Shown here piece after piece: positions 42,840 to 51,940 of a DNA stretch of 64,000 nucleotides. Each line of letters begins with the position of its first letter. Within the stretch, counting starts at the first letter, position 1. Location: the NCBI GenBank assembly GCA_963836355.1, contig CAWIJO010000020.1, positions 186,001-250,000 on the forward strand, written 5' to 3'. The stretch is from Palsa-506 sp963836355. GTDB taxonomy: Bacteria > Actinomycetota > Actinomycetes > Streptosporangiales > Streptosporangiaceae. The notes beneath the pieces are model-generated. The model searched no databases. It saw nothing but the letters and a program-made list of their open reading frames with translations, and was not told the origin of the DNA. The position numbers and the translations under genes are program-made.

Positions 42840-43733
42840 ATGAGCAAGCGCGCCGCCGGCAGCTACTCCCGCGCCTGGCGGAGAGTCTCGAAGATCATCT
42901 TGCGGCCGCTGGTCCCGTCGCTGATGAAGCTCGACCTGCACGGGCACGAGCACTTCCCGGCCGACGGCGGCATGATCCTCGCGGCCAATCACCTGTCCTA
43001 CGCCGACGTGCTGGCGCTGTCCATCTTCAGCGATCGGGGCGGCCGTTATCCGGTGTTCCTGGCCAAGTCGACGCTGTTCGACGTCAAGGTGCTCGGGCAC
43101 ATCATGCGCGAGCTCGGCCAGCTGCCGGTCTACCGCGGCCAGGCGGACGCGGCGCTCGTGCTCAGGGACGCCGAGCAGGGCCTGCGGCGCGGCGCGTGCG
43201 TGATGTTCTACCCGGAAGCGACTGTCACCCGGGACCCGGACCAGTGGCCGATGGCGGCGAAGACCGGCGTAGCCAGGCTGGCCCTGACCACTGGCGCGCC
43301 GGTCATCCCGGTGGCGCACTGGGGGGCGCAGGATATCCTTCCGTACGGAAGCTTCAAGCCGCACCTGGTGCCGCGCCGCACGGTGCACATCCTGGCCGGC
43401 CCGGCCGTTGACCTGTCCGCGTTCGCGGGTCAGCAGCTGACCAGCCCGACCCTCCGCGCGGCCACCGCGGTCATCATGGCCGACATCACCCGGCTGCTCG
43501 GTGAGCTGCGCGGCGCGGTGCCGCCGGCCGAGCCGTACCACCCGGCGATCGCCCGCCGCAAGGCACGGCAGGAACTGCAGGAGCTGGCCAGGGCACAGGA
43601 AGCCGGCCAGCAGGCCGCCAATGTCAGCGAAGCTGGTGCCGGGGCAGCCGGTGCCGAAGATCCAGAAGAGCCACAAGCAGCTATAACGGATGGTCCGGAC
43701 GGCTCCCGCCCGGCCGGGGCTCCGTCACCGTGA
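42840..43733 (+). CDS. plsC: 1-acyl-sn-glycerol-3-phosphate acyltransferase
   Basis: Acylates lysophosphatidate or a related acceptor at the membrane. The acyltransferase motif is AANHLSYADVLAL (NHxSxxD) and motif III is FYPEATVTRDPDQWP. That is the PEATVT variant of PEGTRS and is common in the actinobacterial branch next to gpsA. 297 residues; the last ~50 are Ala/Glu/Pro-rich. Its stop overlaps the gpsA start (GTGA). Confidence 0.92.
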   Translation: MSKRAAGSYSRAWRRVSKIILRPLVPSLMKLDLHGHEHFPADGGMILAANHLSYADVLALSIFSDRGGRYPVFLAKSTLFDVKVLGHIMRELGQLPVYRGQADAALVLRDAEQGLRRGACVMFYPEATVTRDPDQWPMAAKTGVARLALTTGAPVIPVAHWGAQDILPYGSFKPHLVPRRTVHILAGPAVDLSAFAGQQLTSPTLRAATAVIMADITRLLGELRGAVPPAEPYHPAIARRKARQELQELARAQEAGQQAANVSEAGAGAAGAEDPEEPQAAITDGPDGSRPAGAPSP

Positions 43734-44734
43734 GAGCGGCAGTCATGGGCGCCGGGTCGTGGGGCACGACCTTCGCCCAGGTGCTCTGCGACGCGGGCAC
43801 TGCCGCTGTGCTGTGGGGCCGCAGGCCGGAACTCGCCGAGGCGATCACCACTACCCGGCGCAACCCTGACTACCTGCCGGGTATCACACTCAGCGAGGAA
43901 CTGCGGGCCACCGCGGATCCAGCCGAGGCGCTGGCCGGGGCCGATCTCGTGGTCCTCGCGGTGCCGTCGCAATCGCTCCGCGAGAACCTGGCCGGCTGGG
44001 CGCCGCTGCTGCCGCCGGGGGCGCTGCTCGTCAGCCTGATGAAGGGCATCGAGCTTGGCAGCTGCGACCGGATGAGCCAGGTCATCGCTCAGGTGGCCGG
44101 CCTGCCTGCCAGCCAGATCGCGGTCATCTCCGGGCCGAACCTGGCTCGCGAGATAGCCACCAGGCAGCCCGCGGCGACCGTCGTGGCCTGCACCGACGAG
44201 GACGCTGCCGAGCGGCTGCAGAAGGCCTGCCATACCGGCTACTTCCGGCCGTACACCAATCCCGATGTCACTGGCTGCGAGCTGGGCGGCGCGGTGAAGA
44301 ACGTCATCGCGCTGGCTGTCGGCATCTCGGTCGGCATGGGCCTCGGCGACAACACCCGGGCCATGCTGATCACCCGCGGCCTGGCCGAGACGGCCAGGCT
44401 CGGCGCGGCCCTTGGCGCCAACCAGCACACGTTCGCCGGCCTGGCCGGGATGGGTGACCTGGTCGCCACCTGCAGTTCGCCGCTGTCGCGTAATCGCACG
44501 TTCGGCGAGAACCTCGGCCGCGGCATGCCCATCGCGGAGGTCATCGCCGCCACCAGGCAGGTCGCCGAGGGCGTGAAATCGTCGCAGTCCGTGCTGGCGC
44601 TGGCGCACCGGCATGGCGTGGAGATGCCGATCACCGAGGTCATAGTGGCCGTCGTCCGGGATGGCCTGGCGATCGGCGAAGCAGCTGTGCTGTTGTCCAG
44701 CCGCAGTGCCAAGCCGGAACGCTATGGCGTCTGA
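43730..44734 (+). CDS. gpsA: NAD(P)-dependent glycerol-3-phosphate dehydrogenase
   Basis: 334 residues. VMGAGSWGTTFAQVLCDAG binds NAD(P); VLAVPSQSLRENLAGW, VISGPNLAREIA and the catalytic Lys in LGGAVKNVIALAVGIS follow. AGMGDLVATCSSPLSRNRTFG is a family signature. It supplies sn-glycerol-3-phosphate for phospholipids, fitting its overlap with plsC. GTG start. Confidence 0.96.
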   Translation: MRAAVMGAGSWGTTFAQVLCDAGTAAVLWGRRPELAEAITTTRRNPDYLPGITLSEELRATADPAEALAGADLVVLAVPSQSLRENLAGWAPLLPPGALLVSLMKGIELGSCDRMSQVIAQVAGLPASQIAVISGPNLAREIATRQPAATVVACTDEDAAERLQKACHTGYFRPYTNPDVTGCELGGAVKNVIALAVGISVGMGLGDNTRAMLITRGLAETARLGAALGANQHTFAGLAGMGDLVATCSSPLSRNRTFGENLGRGMPIAEVIAATRQVAEGVKSSQSVLALAHRHGVEMPITEVIVAVVRDGLAIGEAAVLLSSRSAKPERYGV

Positions 44735-44792
44735 CCCGCGGGACAGGACCGCGGCGCAGCCCGGCCGGCCCGGCGACGTGACAGGAGGAAGC

Positions 44793-46004
44793 GTGAACGT
44801 GCAGCGGAAAATCAAGGTGGCGGTCGTCTTCGGGGGCCGCGGGCCCGAGCACGCGGTGTCCTGCATGGGCGGCGGCAACTTGCTCAGCGCCATCGACCGG
44901 GATCGCTACGAGGTCATCCCGGTCGGCATTACCCGCGCGGGCAGCTGGGTGCTCGCGGCGGACGAGCCGGCCCGGCTGGCCATCACCGGCGGCGAGCTCC
45001 CGTCGGTGGAGGATGTCGCCGAGCCGGGCGGGCAGGTCGTGCCGTGGGCCGGGCAGCCTGGCCGGGCCTCCGGCGGGGATACGGGCCTGGCGGCACAGCC
45101 GGGCGGCGCGCTGACCGCTACCGCGCCCGGGCAGATCCCGCGGCTGCTCGACGAGGTCGACGTGGTGCTGCCCATCCTGCACGGCCCGTTCGGCGAGGAC
45201 GGCACGATCCAGGGCCTGCTGGAGATGGCTGGCATCCGCTACGCGGGAGCGGGCGTGCTGGCCAGCGCGGTCAGCATGGACAAGGAATACATGAAGATGA
45301 TCTTCAAGGCCCGTGGCCTGCCGGTCGGCCCGCACGTCGTCGTCCGGGAGCGGGACTGGCCGTCCGGCCCGGCCAGCGGGCCGGCCGGGCCGGACGCCGA
45401 ACCCGCGCACCCAGAGCGCAAGCGGGTGCTCGATGCCATCGGCGAGCTCGGCTGGCCACTGTTCGTGAAGCCGGCCAGGGGCGGCTCCAGCATCGGCACC
45501 GCAAAGGCCACCGACCTGGCCGGGCTGCACAAGGCGATCGAGCAGGCCCGGCGCTACGACCCGAAGGTCCTGGTCGAGGCGGCCATCGATGGCGTGGAGG
45601 TCGAGTGCTCGGTGCTGGAGAGCACCGATGGCGGGCCGCCGGACACGAGCATGCCCGGTCAGCTGCTGATCGAGGGCGGCGAAGAGTTCTGGGACTTCGA
45701 GGCGAAGTACCTGGACCAGGCCAGCACGATGGCCATCCCGGCGCCCATCCCGGCGAAGGCGCTGCTGGAGGTCCGGCGGCTTGCCGCCAAGGCGTTCGAC
45801 GCGGTGTCCTGCGAGGGCATGGCCAGGGTGGACTTCTTCTACACACCAGATGGCCAGATCATCATCAATGAGATCAACACGATCCCAGGGCTGTCTCCGG
45901 CGTCCTATTTCCAGAAGATGTGGGAGGCCAGCGGCCTGCCGTTCGGCCAGCTCATCGACCGGCTGGTGCAGACGGCACTGCGGAAGCGCCCAGGACTCCG
46001 CTGA
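44793..46004 (+). CDS. ddl: D-alanine--D-alanine ligase
   Basis: 403 residues from GTG 44793 with AGGAGGAAGC just upstream (the open frame reaches 44661 but overlaps gpsA). ATP-grasp enzyme for the peptidoglycan dipeptide. VVFGGRGPEHAVSCMGGGN, LHGPFGEDGTIQGLLE, PLFVKPARGGSSIG, EEFWDFEAKYLDQ and the metal site IIINEINTIPGL. The omega-loop Tyr in EAKY points to D-Ala rather than D-lactate as acceptor. Two Gly/Ala/Pro-rich insertions (about 85-105 and 190-205) lengthen it. Confidence 0.95.
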   Translation: MNVQRKIKVAVVFGGRGPEHAVSCMGGGNLLSAIDRDRYEVIPVGITRAGSWVLAADEPARLAITGGELPSVEDVAEPGGQVVPWAGQPGRASGGDTGLAAQPGGALTATAPGQIPRLLDEVDVVLPILHGPFGEDGTIQGLLEMAGIRYAGAGVLASAVSMDKEYMKMIFKARGLPVGPHVVVRERDWPSGPASGPAGPDAEPAHPERKRVLDAIGELGWPLFVKPARGGSSIGTAKATDLAGLHKAIEQARRYDPKVLVEAAIDGVEVECSVLESTDGGPPDTSMPGQLLIEGGEEFWDFEAKYLDQASTMAIPAPIPAKALLEVRRLAAKAFDAVSCEGMARVDFFYTPDGQIIINEINTIPGLSPASYFQKMWEASGLPFGQLIDRLVQTALRKRPGLR

Positions 46005-46027
46005 CCGGCACCGTGCTGACCGGCGCG

Positions 46028-46061
46028 GGCGGCGAGCGGCGCAGGCGCGCCGCTCGCCGCC
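46028..46061. terminator. Bidirectional terminator between ddl and hup
   Basis: GGCGGCGAGCGGCG (46028-46041) and CGCCGCTCGCCGCC (46048-46061) form a perfect 14-bp stem with a 6-nt loop in the 63-bp convergent gap. It is all G+C apart from one A-T pair, and lacks T-tracts on both sides. Confidence 0.85.
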
Positions 46062-46067
46062 GCCCGG

Positions 46068-46367
46068 CTAGCGCTTGCCTGCGGGAACCTTCTTCTCGCC
46101 GTTGACGATGGCCTTGAAATCGGACCCGGCCCGGAACTTCGGGACCGAGGACTTGGGCACCTTGATGGCCGCGCCGGTGGCCGGGTTGCGCGCGGTGCGG
46201 GCCGGCCTGACGGCCTTCTCGAAGACGCCGAATCCGGTAATGGCGACCTTGTCGCCCTTTGCGACTGCCGACTGGATGGTGTCGAGCACCGCATTCACGG
46301 CCTCGGCCGCGGTTTTCTTGTCTCCCATCCGGCCAGAAATCGCATCGATCAGGTCACGCTTGTTCAT
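46068..46367 (-). CDS. hup: HU family DNA-binding protein
   Basis: 99 residues: MNKRDLIDAISGRMGDKKTA, ITGFGVFEKAV, RTARNPATGAAIKVPKS and VPKFRAGSDFKAIV. It is a nucleoid protein of the short HupA/HU type and has no Lys/Ala tail like mycobacterial HupB. A good promoter is seen at 46445-46473, 78 bp upstream. Next gene upstream on the same strand is the LeuD-like gene, matching the leuD-hup order of other actinomycetes. Confidence 0.96.
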   Translation of the reverse strand: MNKRDLIDAISGRMGDKKTAAEAVNAVLDTIQSAVAKGDKVAITGFGVFEKAVRPARTARNPATGAAIKVPKSSVPKFRAGSDFKAIVNGEKKVPAGKR

Positions 46368-46444
46368 TCCTCACTCCTGCGGGTTTCCCCCAACGGGAGG
46401 TCGCGCGGACAGGGATGCCGGGCTCGCGACCTCTGACGTGCCTG

Positions 46445-46473
46445 AAATTAGGCGATGCAGCGGCGTTGCACAA
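46445..46473 (-). promoter_or_regulatory. Sigma-70-type promoter of hup
   Basis: On the minus strand, TTGTGC (46473-46468) and TAATTT (46450-46445) are separated by 17 bp. The -10 ends 77 bp upstream of the ATG. It sits inside an A+T-rich patch that stands out from its surroundings. Confidence 0.6.
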
Positions 46474-46565
46474 ACACCGGCAAGGGAATTCACCGCGTGT
46501 CGGCGGGATGGTAGTGATCGGCCCGGCAGTGACCCGGCTGGACTCAAGAACGATTTGTCAGGAAT

Positions 46566-47321
46566 TTAAATCGGTGAATTGCCCGGTCCGCATGCGGCGG
46601 CGATCCGGTCGAGCTCGGCGGTCAGCGAGGCAAGGCGACGCGCGCAACGGGCCGGATCAGCCGTCGCCGCCTTCATCGAGTCACATAGGGCCACAAGTCG
46701 GCGCTGCAAATGAATCCGCACGTCAGCGGGCATATCGAGGGAAGACATGTGCAGCTGGACGGCACGTATCCGGTCCGCGAGCTGAGCAGGCTCCGCGGCC
46801 GTGAGCGGCTGGTCACCGCTGCGGCCCGGCAATGCGGTACCGGCGCCGGGCGCTTGCGGCCCGGCGCAGGCCTGGCCGCCCAGCGGCCCGGCGGCGGCGC
46901 GCCCGGGCGCCTCGAACACGACAGAAAAATCATCTCCTGCAGTAACCTCGCGATTGCCGATATCAACAGCCAGTAGCAGTGCTGGATCAGCCTCAACCAT
47001 ATCCTGCAATTCGGTGACTTTACCGGCCGGCAGGCATAGCGGGAATACGTTACCTTTTGTCACGGCAGCGAAGAAGATCCGGCTATATCCTGGTGCGATC
47101 ACCGCCGCGAAGCCACATCCGGCGACTGCGGCACCGGCGGCTGACGCGGCATTCGCCGCGAAGTCGGCAGCCGCGATGAGGATCGCTGCGCCCGGGTAGC
47201 GGGGCGCGGCGAGGACCGCGGCAGGGTCCGCCCGCCACCGGGCCAGCAGGTCCTGGCTGGGACCGCGGGCCCGCAGCACGGCGCCCCGCCCGGTAACAAG
47301 TCGCCCGGTAACAGGCTGCAT
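46566..47321 (-). CDS. Degenerate 3-isopropylmalate dehydratase small subunit (LeuD-like), family loop lost
   Basis: 251 residues from ATG 47321 with GGGAGG upstream; the frame extends to 47483. Residues 1-145 follow LeuD: RLVTGRGAVL, WRADPAAVLAAPRYPGAAIL, then FAAVIAPGYSRIFFAAVTKG, NVFPLCLP and LLLAVDIGNREV. In LeuD the loop GSSREHA follows the GAxILVAG-DF strand; here that place reads ADFAANAASAAGAAVAGC, so the Ser and Arg needed to bind the substrate phosphate/carboxylate and reach the LeuC cluster are gone. A C-terminal helical region of about 75 residues (AQLADRIRAVQLHMSSLDMP, then RRLVALCDSM) is not part of LeuD. It has no leuC beside it. Probably a repurposed or decaying paralogue. Confidence 0.72.
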   Translation of the reverse strand: MQPVTGRLVTGRGAVLRARGPSQDLLARWRADPAAVLAAPRYPGAAILIAAADFAANAASAAGAAVAGCGFAAVIAPGYSRIFFAAVTKGNVFPLCLPAGKVTELQDMVEADPALLLAVDIGNREVTAGDDFSVVFEAPGRAAAGPLGGQACAGPQAPGAGTALPGRSGDQPLTAAEPAQLADRIRAVQLHMSSLDMPADVRIHLQRRLVALCDSMKAATADPARCARRLASLTAELDRIAAACGPGNSPI

Positions 47322-47720
47322 GCCCGGCTGTGCCTCCCGGCGCGCCTCAGCGGCGCATCCCAGGCGCCTCCGTCGGGCGAGCTGCCTTCGCTGTCCCGCG
47401 GCTCGCCCCTGGATTACGACGGTACCCTGCCGGTTTAGCCGGCCATGAACCGCGGAGCCAGCAGGCTTGGTCCCGGCGGCCATAGACAGCTGCCCGGCAG
47501 GCTGGTAATGCCGCCAGGAATGGCGGCCGAGCCCGCCGGCCAGGCGGGACCAACGGCTCTAGTAGGCGGGCCGACTGGCCCGGTATGGTCTGTACCGTGA
47601 ACAGCCGTCCGGCCGGCCCGACCGTACGCCTGACCTGGTCATTCCTGAAGTGGCCAGGTCCTCAAGCGACGACTGGCCATGCCTGATATGCCCAGCTCCC
47701 GAAGTCACGAGGACGCGTCC
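47322..47720. other. Gene-free region between the LeuD-like gene and pntAA
   Basis: The first ~160 bp may be an untranslated or extended 5' end of the LeuD-like gene. CGGTA (47581-47585) and TACCG (47593-47597) form a short dyad. A 29-codon frame starts at GTG 47597 and stops at 47686, 34 bp before pntAA; it has no clear ribosome binding site and I do not call it a gene. No hexamer pair is clear. Confidence 0.4.
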
Positions 47721-48911
47721 ATGAAGGTAGCTGTCGTCAAGGAAGCCGCGTCAGATGAGCGGCGAGTCGCCCTGGTGCCCGAGACGGTGGCCAAGCTGCG
47801 CACCGCCGGCCTGGAAGTACTGGTGGAGTCCGGCGCCGGTGACCGGGCCTGGCTGGCGGACGGCGTTTACGCCGAGGCCGGGGCGAGCATCGTAGCTGCC
47901 GCCGACGTGGCTGATGCCGACGCGATCCTGATGGTCGGGCAGCCCAGCGAGCAGCTGATCGCCCGGCTACGGCCGGGGCAGGCCCTGTTCGGGCTGCTGG
48001 CACCGCTGGCGAATCCCGCGCTGGCCAAGCGGCTGGCTGCGGCCGGCGTGACAGCGATCAGCCTGGATCTGATCCCGCGGACGCTGCCTAGGGCACAGCC
48101 GATGGACGCGCTCTCGTCCCAGGCCAATATTGCCGGGTACAAGGCGGCGGTACTGGCAGCGGCCGCCTTCGGCCGGTTCTTCCCGCTGCTGATCACCGCG
48201 GCCGGCACCGCACGGCCGGCCAGGGTGCTGATCCTCGGCACCGGCGTGGCGGGCCTGCAGGCAATCGGGACCGCCCGGCGGCTCGGTGCGGTGGTGACCG
48301 CCTATGACGTGCGCCCGGCGACGAAGACCGAGGTGCAGTCGCTCGGCGCGACGTTCCTTGAGCTGACGGCCGTCGGCCCGGCGGCCGGTGAGGGCGGCTA
48401 CGCCCGGGCGCTCACCGAGGACGAGCGGCAAGCCCAGCAGGACGAGCTGACCGGGCACATCGCCCGGCACGACGTGGTGATCACGACCGCGCAGGTGCCC
48501 GGCCGGCGGCCGCCGGTGCTGGTCACCGCCGACGCCGTAAAGGCGATGACGGCAGGCTCGGTGATCGTGGACATGGCAGCCAGCGACCTCGGCGGCAACG
48601 TCGATGGCTCGGTTCCCGGCGAGACCGTCATCCTGGAGAACGGCATTACCGTGATCGGCGCGGGCAGCCTGCCGTCGACGATGCCGGCCGCGGCGTCGGC
48701 CATGTACGCGCGCAACGTCAGTGCCCTGCTGCTTTACCTGATGAAAGACGGCGCACTTGCTATCGATCTGTCCGATGAGCTGCAGGCCGGCGTAGTCATC
48801 AGCCGGGACGGCGACGTTATTCATCCTGCTCTTGCCGGGCCCGGACAAGACGAGCCCGCCCGGGCCGAACCCGCTGGAGGTACCGCCCGTGTCGACGGCA
48901 CTGCTGACTGA
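47721..48911 (+). CDS. pntAA: NAD(P) transhydrogenase subunit alpha, part 1 (NAD-binding domain I)
   Basis: 396 residues from ATG 47721 with GAGGA upstream. Residues 1-140 are the alanine-dehydrogenase-like N domain (VVKEAASDERRVALVPETV, LDLIPRTLPRAQPMDALSSQ). VLILGTGVAGLQAIGTARRLG is the NAD fold and ENGITVIGAGSLPSTMPAAA the end. With pntAB and pntB it forms the membrane enzyme that uses proton flow to make NADPH from NADH. It is split from the membrane part, as in most actinobacteria, and overlaps pntAB by 23 bp. Confidence 0.95.
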   Translation: MKVAVVKEAASDERRVALVPETVAKLRTAGLEVLVESGAGDRAWLADGVYAEAGASIVAAADVADADAILMVGQPSEQLIARLRPGQALFGLLAPLANPALAKRLAAAGVTAISLDLIPRTLPRAQPMDALSSQANIAGYKAAVLAAAAFGRFFPLLITAAGTARPARVLILGTGVAGLQAIGTARRLGAVVTAYDVRPATKTEVQSLGATFLELTAVGPAAGEGGYARALTEDERQAQQDELTGHIARHDVVITTAQVPGRRPPVLVTADAVKAMTAGSVIVDMAASDLGGNVDGSVPGETVILENGITVIGAGSLPSTMPAAASAMYARNVSALLLYLMKDGALAIDLSDELQAGVVISRDGDVIHPALAGPGQDEPARAEPAGGTARVDGTAD

Positions 48912-49224
48912 CCTTGTCATCTTCATCCTCAGCCTGTGGATAGGCTTCGAGGTGATCAGTAAGGTCCCAGCCACCTTGCACACGCCGCTGATGTCGGCCG
49001 CGAACTCGATTCACGGCATCATCCTGGTCGGCGCCATGCTGATCGCGGCGGCCACCAACAGCTGGATCGGCTACGTGATCGCGTTCGTGGCCGCCGCCTT
49101 CGCGGCCGCCAACGTTGTCGGCGGATACGTGGTCACCGGCCGGATGCTGAAAATGTTCCGTAAGCGGCCTACTGTCCCGGCCGCCCCGGCCGCGGCGGCA
49201 GTCCAGGACGGACAGGCGTCATGA
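48889..49224 (+). CDS. pntAB: NAD(P) transhydrogenase subunit alpha, part 2 (membrane)
   Basis: 111 residues from GTG 48889 with GGAGGT 8 nt upstream. Four hydrophobic segments: LLTDLVIFILSLWIGFEVI, LHTPLMSAANSIHGIILVGA, WIGYVIAFVAAAFAAA and the VGGYVVTGRML end. The His-Gly in NSIHGI and the GYVVTxRML end are family marks. It starts inside the end of pntAA and overlaps pntB by 4 bp (ATGA). Confidence 0.95.
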   Translation: MSTALLTDLVIFILSLWIGFEVISKVPATLHTPLMSAANSIHGIILVGAMLIAAATNSWIGYVIAFVAAAFAAANVVGGYVVTGRMLKMFRKRPTVPAAPAAAAVQDGQAS

Positions 49225-50633
49225 GCACCTTCGACTGGGTCAGCCAGCTGGTCTACGTGGTCGCCGCCTCCTGCTTCATACTCGGCCTGCACCTGATGAA
49301 CAACGTTGCCACGGCCCGCCGCGGCAACCAGTTCTCCACCGCGGGCATGGTGATCGCTGTCGCCACGACGTTCGCGCTGATCGTGCACGCGGGCGTGATC
49401 AGCGCCACCGGCTGGGCCGTGATGGCCATCGGGGCGCTGCTCGGCGGCGGCGCGGGCCTCTACGCGGCGCGCACGGTCCAGATGACGGCGATGCCGCAGC
49501 TCGTCAGCATGTTCAACGCGGTCGGCGGCGGCGCGGCGGCGCTGGTGGCGATCCACGATTACATTCACCTGGCCGGACAGACCAGCGGCGTGGCCGAGTC
49601 GACCACGATCACCACGCTGCTCGACGTGATCATCGGCGCGGTGACCTTCTCCGGGTCCATCATCGCGGCCGGGAAGCTGCAGGGGACCATCACGTCAGCG
49701 CCGGTGGTCTTCCCCGGTGCCCGCATCGTCAACGTGGCGATCGCGGCGATCGCGCTGGCGGGCGGCGGTTACATGATCGCCACGCCAAGCCTGGCCGCGT
49801 TGTGGATCGTCGTCCTCGCGGCGCTCGTGTTCGGCGTGGCTATGGTGCTGCCGATCGGCGGCGCTGACATGCCGGTTGTGATCTCGCTGCTGAACGCGTT
49901 CACCGGCACGGCAGTCGCGATGGCCGGCTTCGTGATCGGCAACTGGGCGCTGATCATCGCGGGCGCGCTGGTCGGCGCCTCCGGCGGGATCCTCACCAAG
50001 CTGATGGCCGACGCCATGAACCGGTCGATCCCCAACATCATCATCGGCGGCTTCGGCACCGGCGACTCGGCCGTGGCCGCGATCGCCAGCGCCGGCGCCG
50101 GGATCCGGGCAATCGAGGCCGACGACGCGGCCATCCAGCTGGCCTACGCGTCCAAGGTGATCATCGTGCCCGGCTACGGCCTCGCCGCCGCCCAGGCCCA
50201 GCACGGCGTCGCCGAGCTTGCCGACCTGCTGGAGTCGCGCGGGGTCGATGTCAGCTACGCCATCCACCCGGTGGCCGGCCGGATGCCCGGGCATATGAAC
50301 GTGCTGCTGGCCGAGGCAAACGTGCCGTACCCGCAGCTCAAGGAGATGGAGGACATCAACCCCGAGTTCAGCAGGACCGACGTTGCGCTGGTGATCGGCG
50401 CCAACGACGTCACCAACCCGGCCGCCCGGCGCGCCGGGACGGCCATCTCGGGCATGCCGATCCTGGACGTCGACCAGTCCAAGAGCATCATCGTGATCAA
50501 GCGGTCGATGGGGCATGGCTACGCGGGCATCGACAACGAGCTGTACGCGGATCCGAAGACCAGCATGTACTTCGCCGACGCGAAGAAGGCCCTGGCCGGC
50601 CTGACCGCCGCGGTCAAGACCCTGGTCGGCTAG
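49221..50633 (+). CDS. pntB: NAD(P) transhydrogenase subunit beta
   Basis: 470 residues. About eight membrane segments in the first 280 residues (YVVAASCFILGLHLMNN, FNAVGGGAAALVAIHDY) are followed by the NADP(H)-binding domain III. That domain shows VIIVPGYGLAAAQAQH, YAIHPVAGRMPGHMNVLLAE and VIGANDVTNPAAR. The proton pathway lies in domain II; domain III carries NADP(H). Confidence 0.97.
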   Translation: MSTFDWVSQLVYVVAASCFILGLHLMNNVATARRGNQFSTAGMVIAVATTFALIVHAGVISATGWAVMAIGALLGGGAGLYAARTVQMTAMPQLVSMFNAVGGGAAALVAIHDYIHLAGQTSGVAESTTITTLLDVIIGAVTFSGSIIAAGKLQGTITSAPVVFPGARIVNVAIAAIALAGGGYMIATPSLAALWIVVLAALVFGVAMVLPIGGADMPVVISLLNAFTGTAVAMAGFVIGNWALIIAGALVGASGGILTKLMADAMNRSIPNIIIGGFGTGDSAVAAIASAGAGIRAIEADDAAIQLAYASKVIIVPGYGLAAAQAQHGVAELADLLESRGVDVSYAIHPVAGRMPGHMNVLLAEANVPYPQLKEMEDINPEFSRTDVALVIGANDVTNPAARRAGTAISGMPILDVDQSKSIIVIKRSMGHGYAGIDNELYADPKTSMYFADAKKALAGLTAAVKTLVG

Positions 50634-50685
50634 CCCGGCCCGGCTCGTCCTGCGCGCGGCTGGTGACCGGAGGGAGATTACCCCG

Positions 50686-51714
50686 ATGAGCACAGTCGAC
50701 GCCGATCTGGAGATCGCTAGCCGGCCCGTTAACAATGATGACGGACTGACCCGGGCGCGGGAGGCGCAGGTTGGCGGCATGACCGTGCGGCGGCTGCTGC
50801 CGCTCCGGCAGCGCCGGAGCGTCGGCGCATGGTGTTTCGTCGACCACTACGGGCCGATGTCGGTAGACGGATTGGCTGGCATGCGGGTACCCCCGCATCC
50901 GCATATCGGCTTGCAGACGGTCACCTGGCTGATCGCCGGCAACGTGCTGCACAGGGACAGCCTCGGCAGCGAGCAGATGATCAGGCCGGGGCAGCTGAAC
51001 CTGATGACGGCCGGGCGCGGGATCGCGCACGCGGAGGAGTCACCCGCCGAGCATGACCCGCAGCTGCACGGCGTTCAGCTCTGGGTGGCGCTGCCGGACG
51101 CACGGCGCCAGGTGGCGCCGGCCTTCGAGCATCACGGCGAGCTGCCCGCGGTCGGCGCCGGCGGCTTCGAGGTGACCGTCTTCCTCGGCTCACTGCCCGG
51201 CGCGCGGTCACCGGCCACCGTGTACTCCGAGATCGTCGGAGCAGAGATCTTCGCCGGCCGGACCGCCGCCGCCCTCGGCGGCACCGTGCCCGGCCGGAGC
51301 CGCACCGCCTCAGGCCGGGCCGCCGCCGGGACCGCGGGCATCCGGGCCGGCGGGCGTGCTGCCGCTGGCCGGATCCCGGTCGTGCCGTCGCACGAGCACG
51401 TGGTCTTCGTCTCCGCCGGGTCGGCTGACGTCGAGGGAACGGCGCTGCGCACCGGGCAGCTGCTCTACCTCGGTACCGGGCGGGAGCAGCTGACGATGGC
51501 CGCGCCGGCCGGCAGCAGGCTGTTCCTGCTCGGCGGCGTGCCGCTGGCCGAGCCGCTGCTGATGTGGTGGAACTTCGTCGCCCGGACCCCGGCGGAGATC
51601 GCCGCGGCGGCGCGCGAATGGGCTGCTGGGACGTACGGCATGGTGAACGGTTACGACGGCGATCCGCTGCCAGCCCCGCCGCTCGACCCCGTTCGCCTCA
51701 CCCGCCGCCGCTAG
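50686..51714 (+). CDS. Pirin family protein
   Basis: 342 residues, bicupin. The metal site of the N cupin is seen in PPHPHIGLQTVTWLIAG (His-x-His-x... His) with the Glu in AHAEESP. VQLWVALPDA opens the second half. A Gly/Ala/Arg-rich insertion (about residues 195-230) separates the cupins. Pirins act as quercetinase-like enzymes or redox sensors; which applies here cannot be read from sequence. GGAGGGAG is upstream. Confidence 0.93.
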   Translation: MSTVDADLEIASRPVNNDDGLTRAREAQVGGMTVRRLLPLRQRRSVGAWCFVDHYGPMSVDGLAGMRVPPHPHIGLQTVTWLIAGNVLHRDSLGSEQMIRPGQLNLMTAGRGIAHAEESPAEHDPQLHGVQLWVALPDARRQVAPAFEHHGELPAVGAGGFEVTVFLGSLPGARSPATVYSEIVGAEIFAGRTAAALGGTVPGRSRTASGRAAAGTAGIRAGGRAAAGRIPVVPSHEHVVFVSAGSADVEGTALRTGQLLYLGTGREQLTMAAPAGSRLFLLGGVPLAEPLLMWWNFVARTPAEIAAAAREWAAGTYGMVNGYDGDPLPAPPLDPVRLTRRR

Positions 51715-51891
51715 CGAAAGCGCCGGCTTCGGGACTTTCGCCGCCAGGCTTCGCCGCCTCCGCCAGGCCGCCCTGGCTTCGCCGCCCGGGCGGCTGTGAC
51801 CTTCGCCACTGCCCGGATTCATCGCGAACGGGCGGGGTAGAGGCTGCGCTGGTAAGTTCAGCCGAGCACAATATTCTACTAAGCCTGTCGG

Positions 51892-51897
51892 TATAAT
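51892..51897 (+). promoter_or_regulatory. Perfect TATAAT -10 upstream of the sulfotransferase
   Basis: TATAAT lies 44 bp before the ATG at 51941 in an A+T-rich patch (51868-51905) within very G+C-rich DNA. No good -35 is seen at 16-18 bp, so an extended or activator-dependent promoter is possible. Confidence 0.45.
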
Positions 51898-51940
51898 AGT
51901 AATCATCTGGCCCGTGCCCCATTGCCACCGAGGAGCTTCG

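Noticed and set aside
47440..47465. TTTAGCCGG followed by AACCGC near the LeuD-like start
   Set aside because: Shares two short words with the 46-bp element, but the distance is too short and the core is absent.
47597..47686. 29-codon leader frame before pntAA
   Set aside because: No ribosome binding site, no conserved feature; short open frames are expected at this G+C content.
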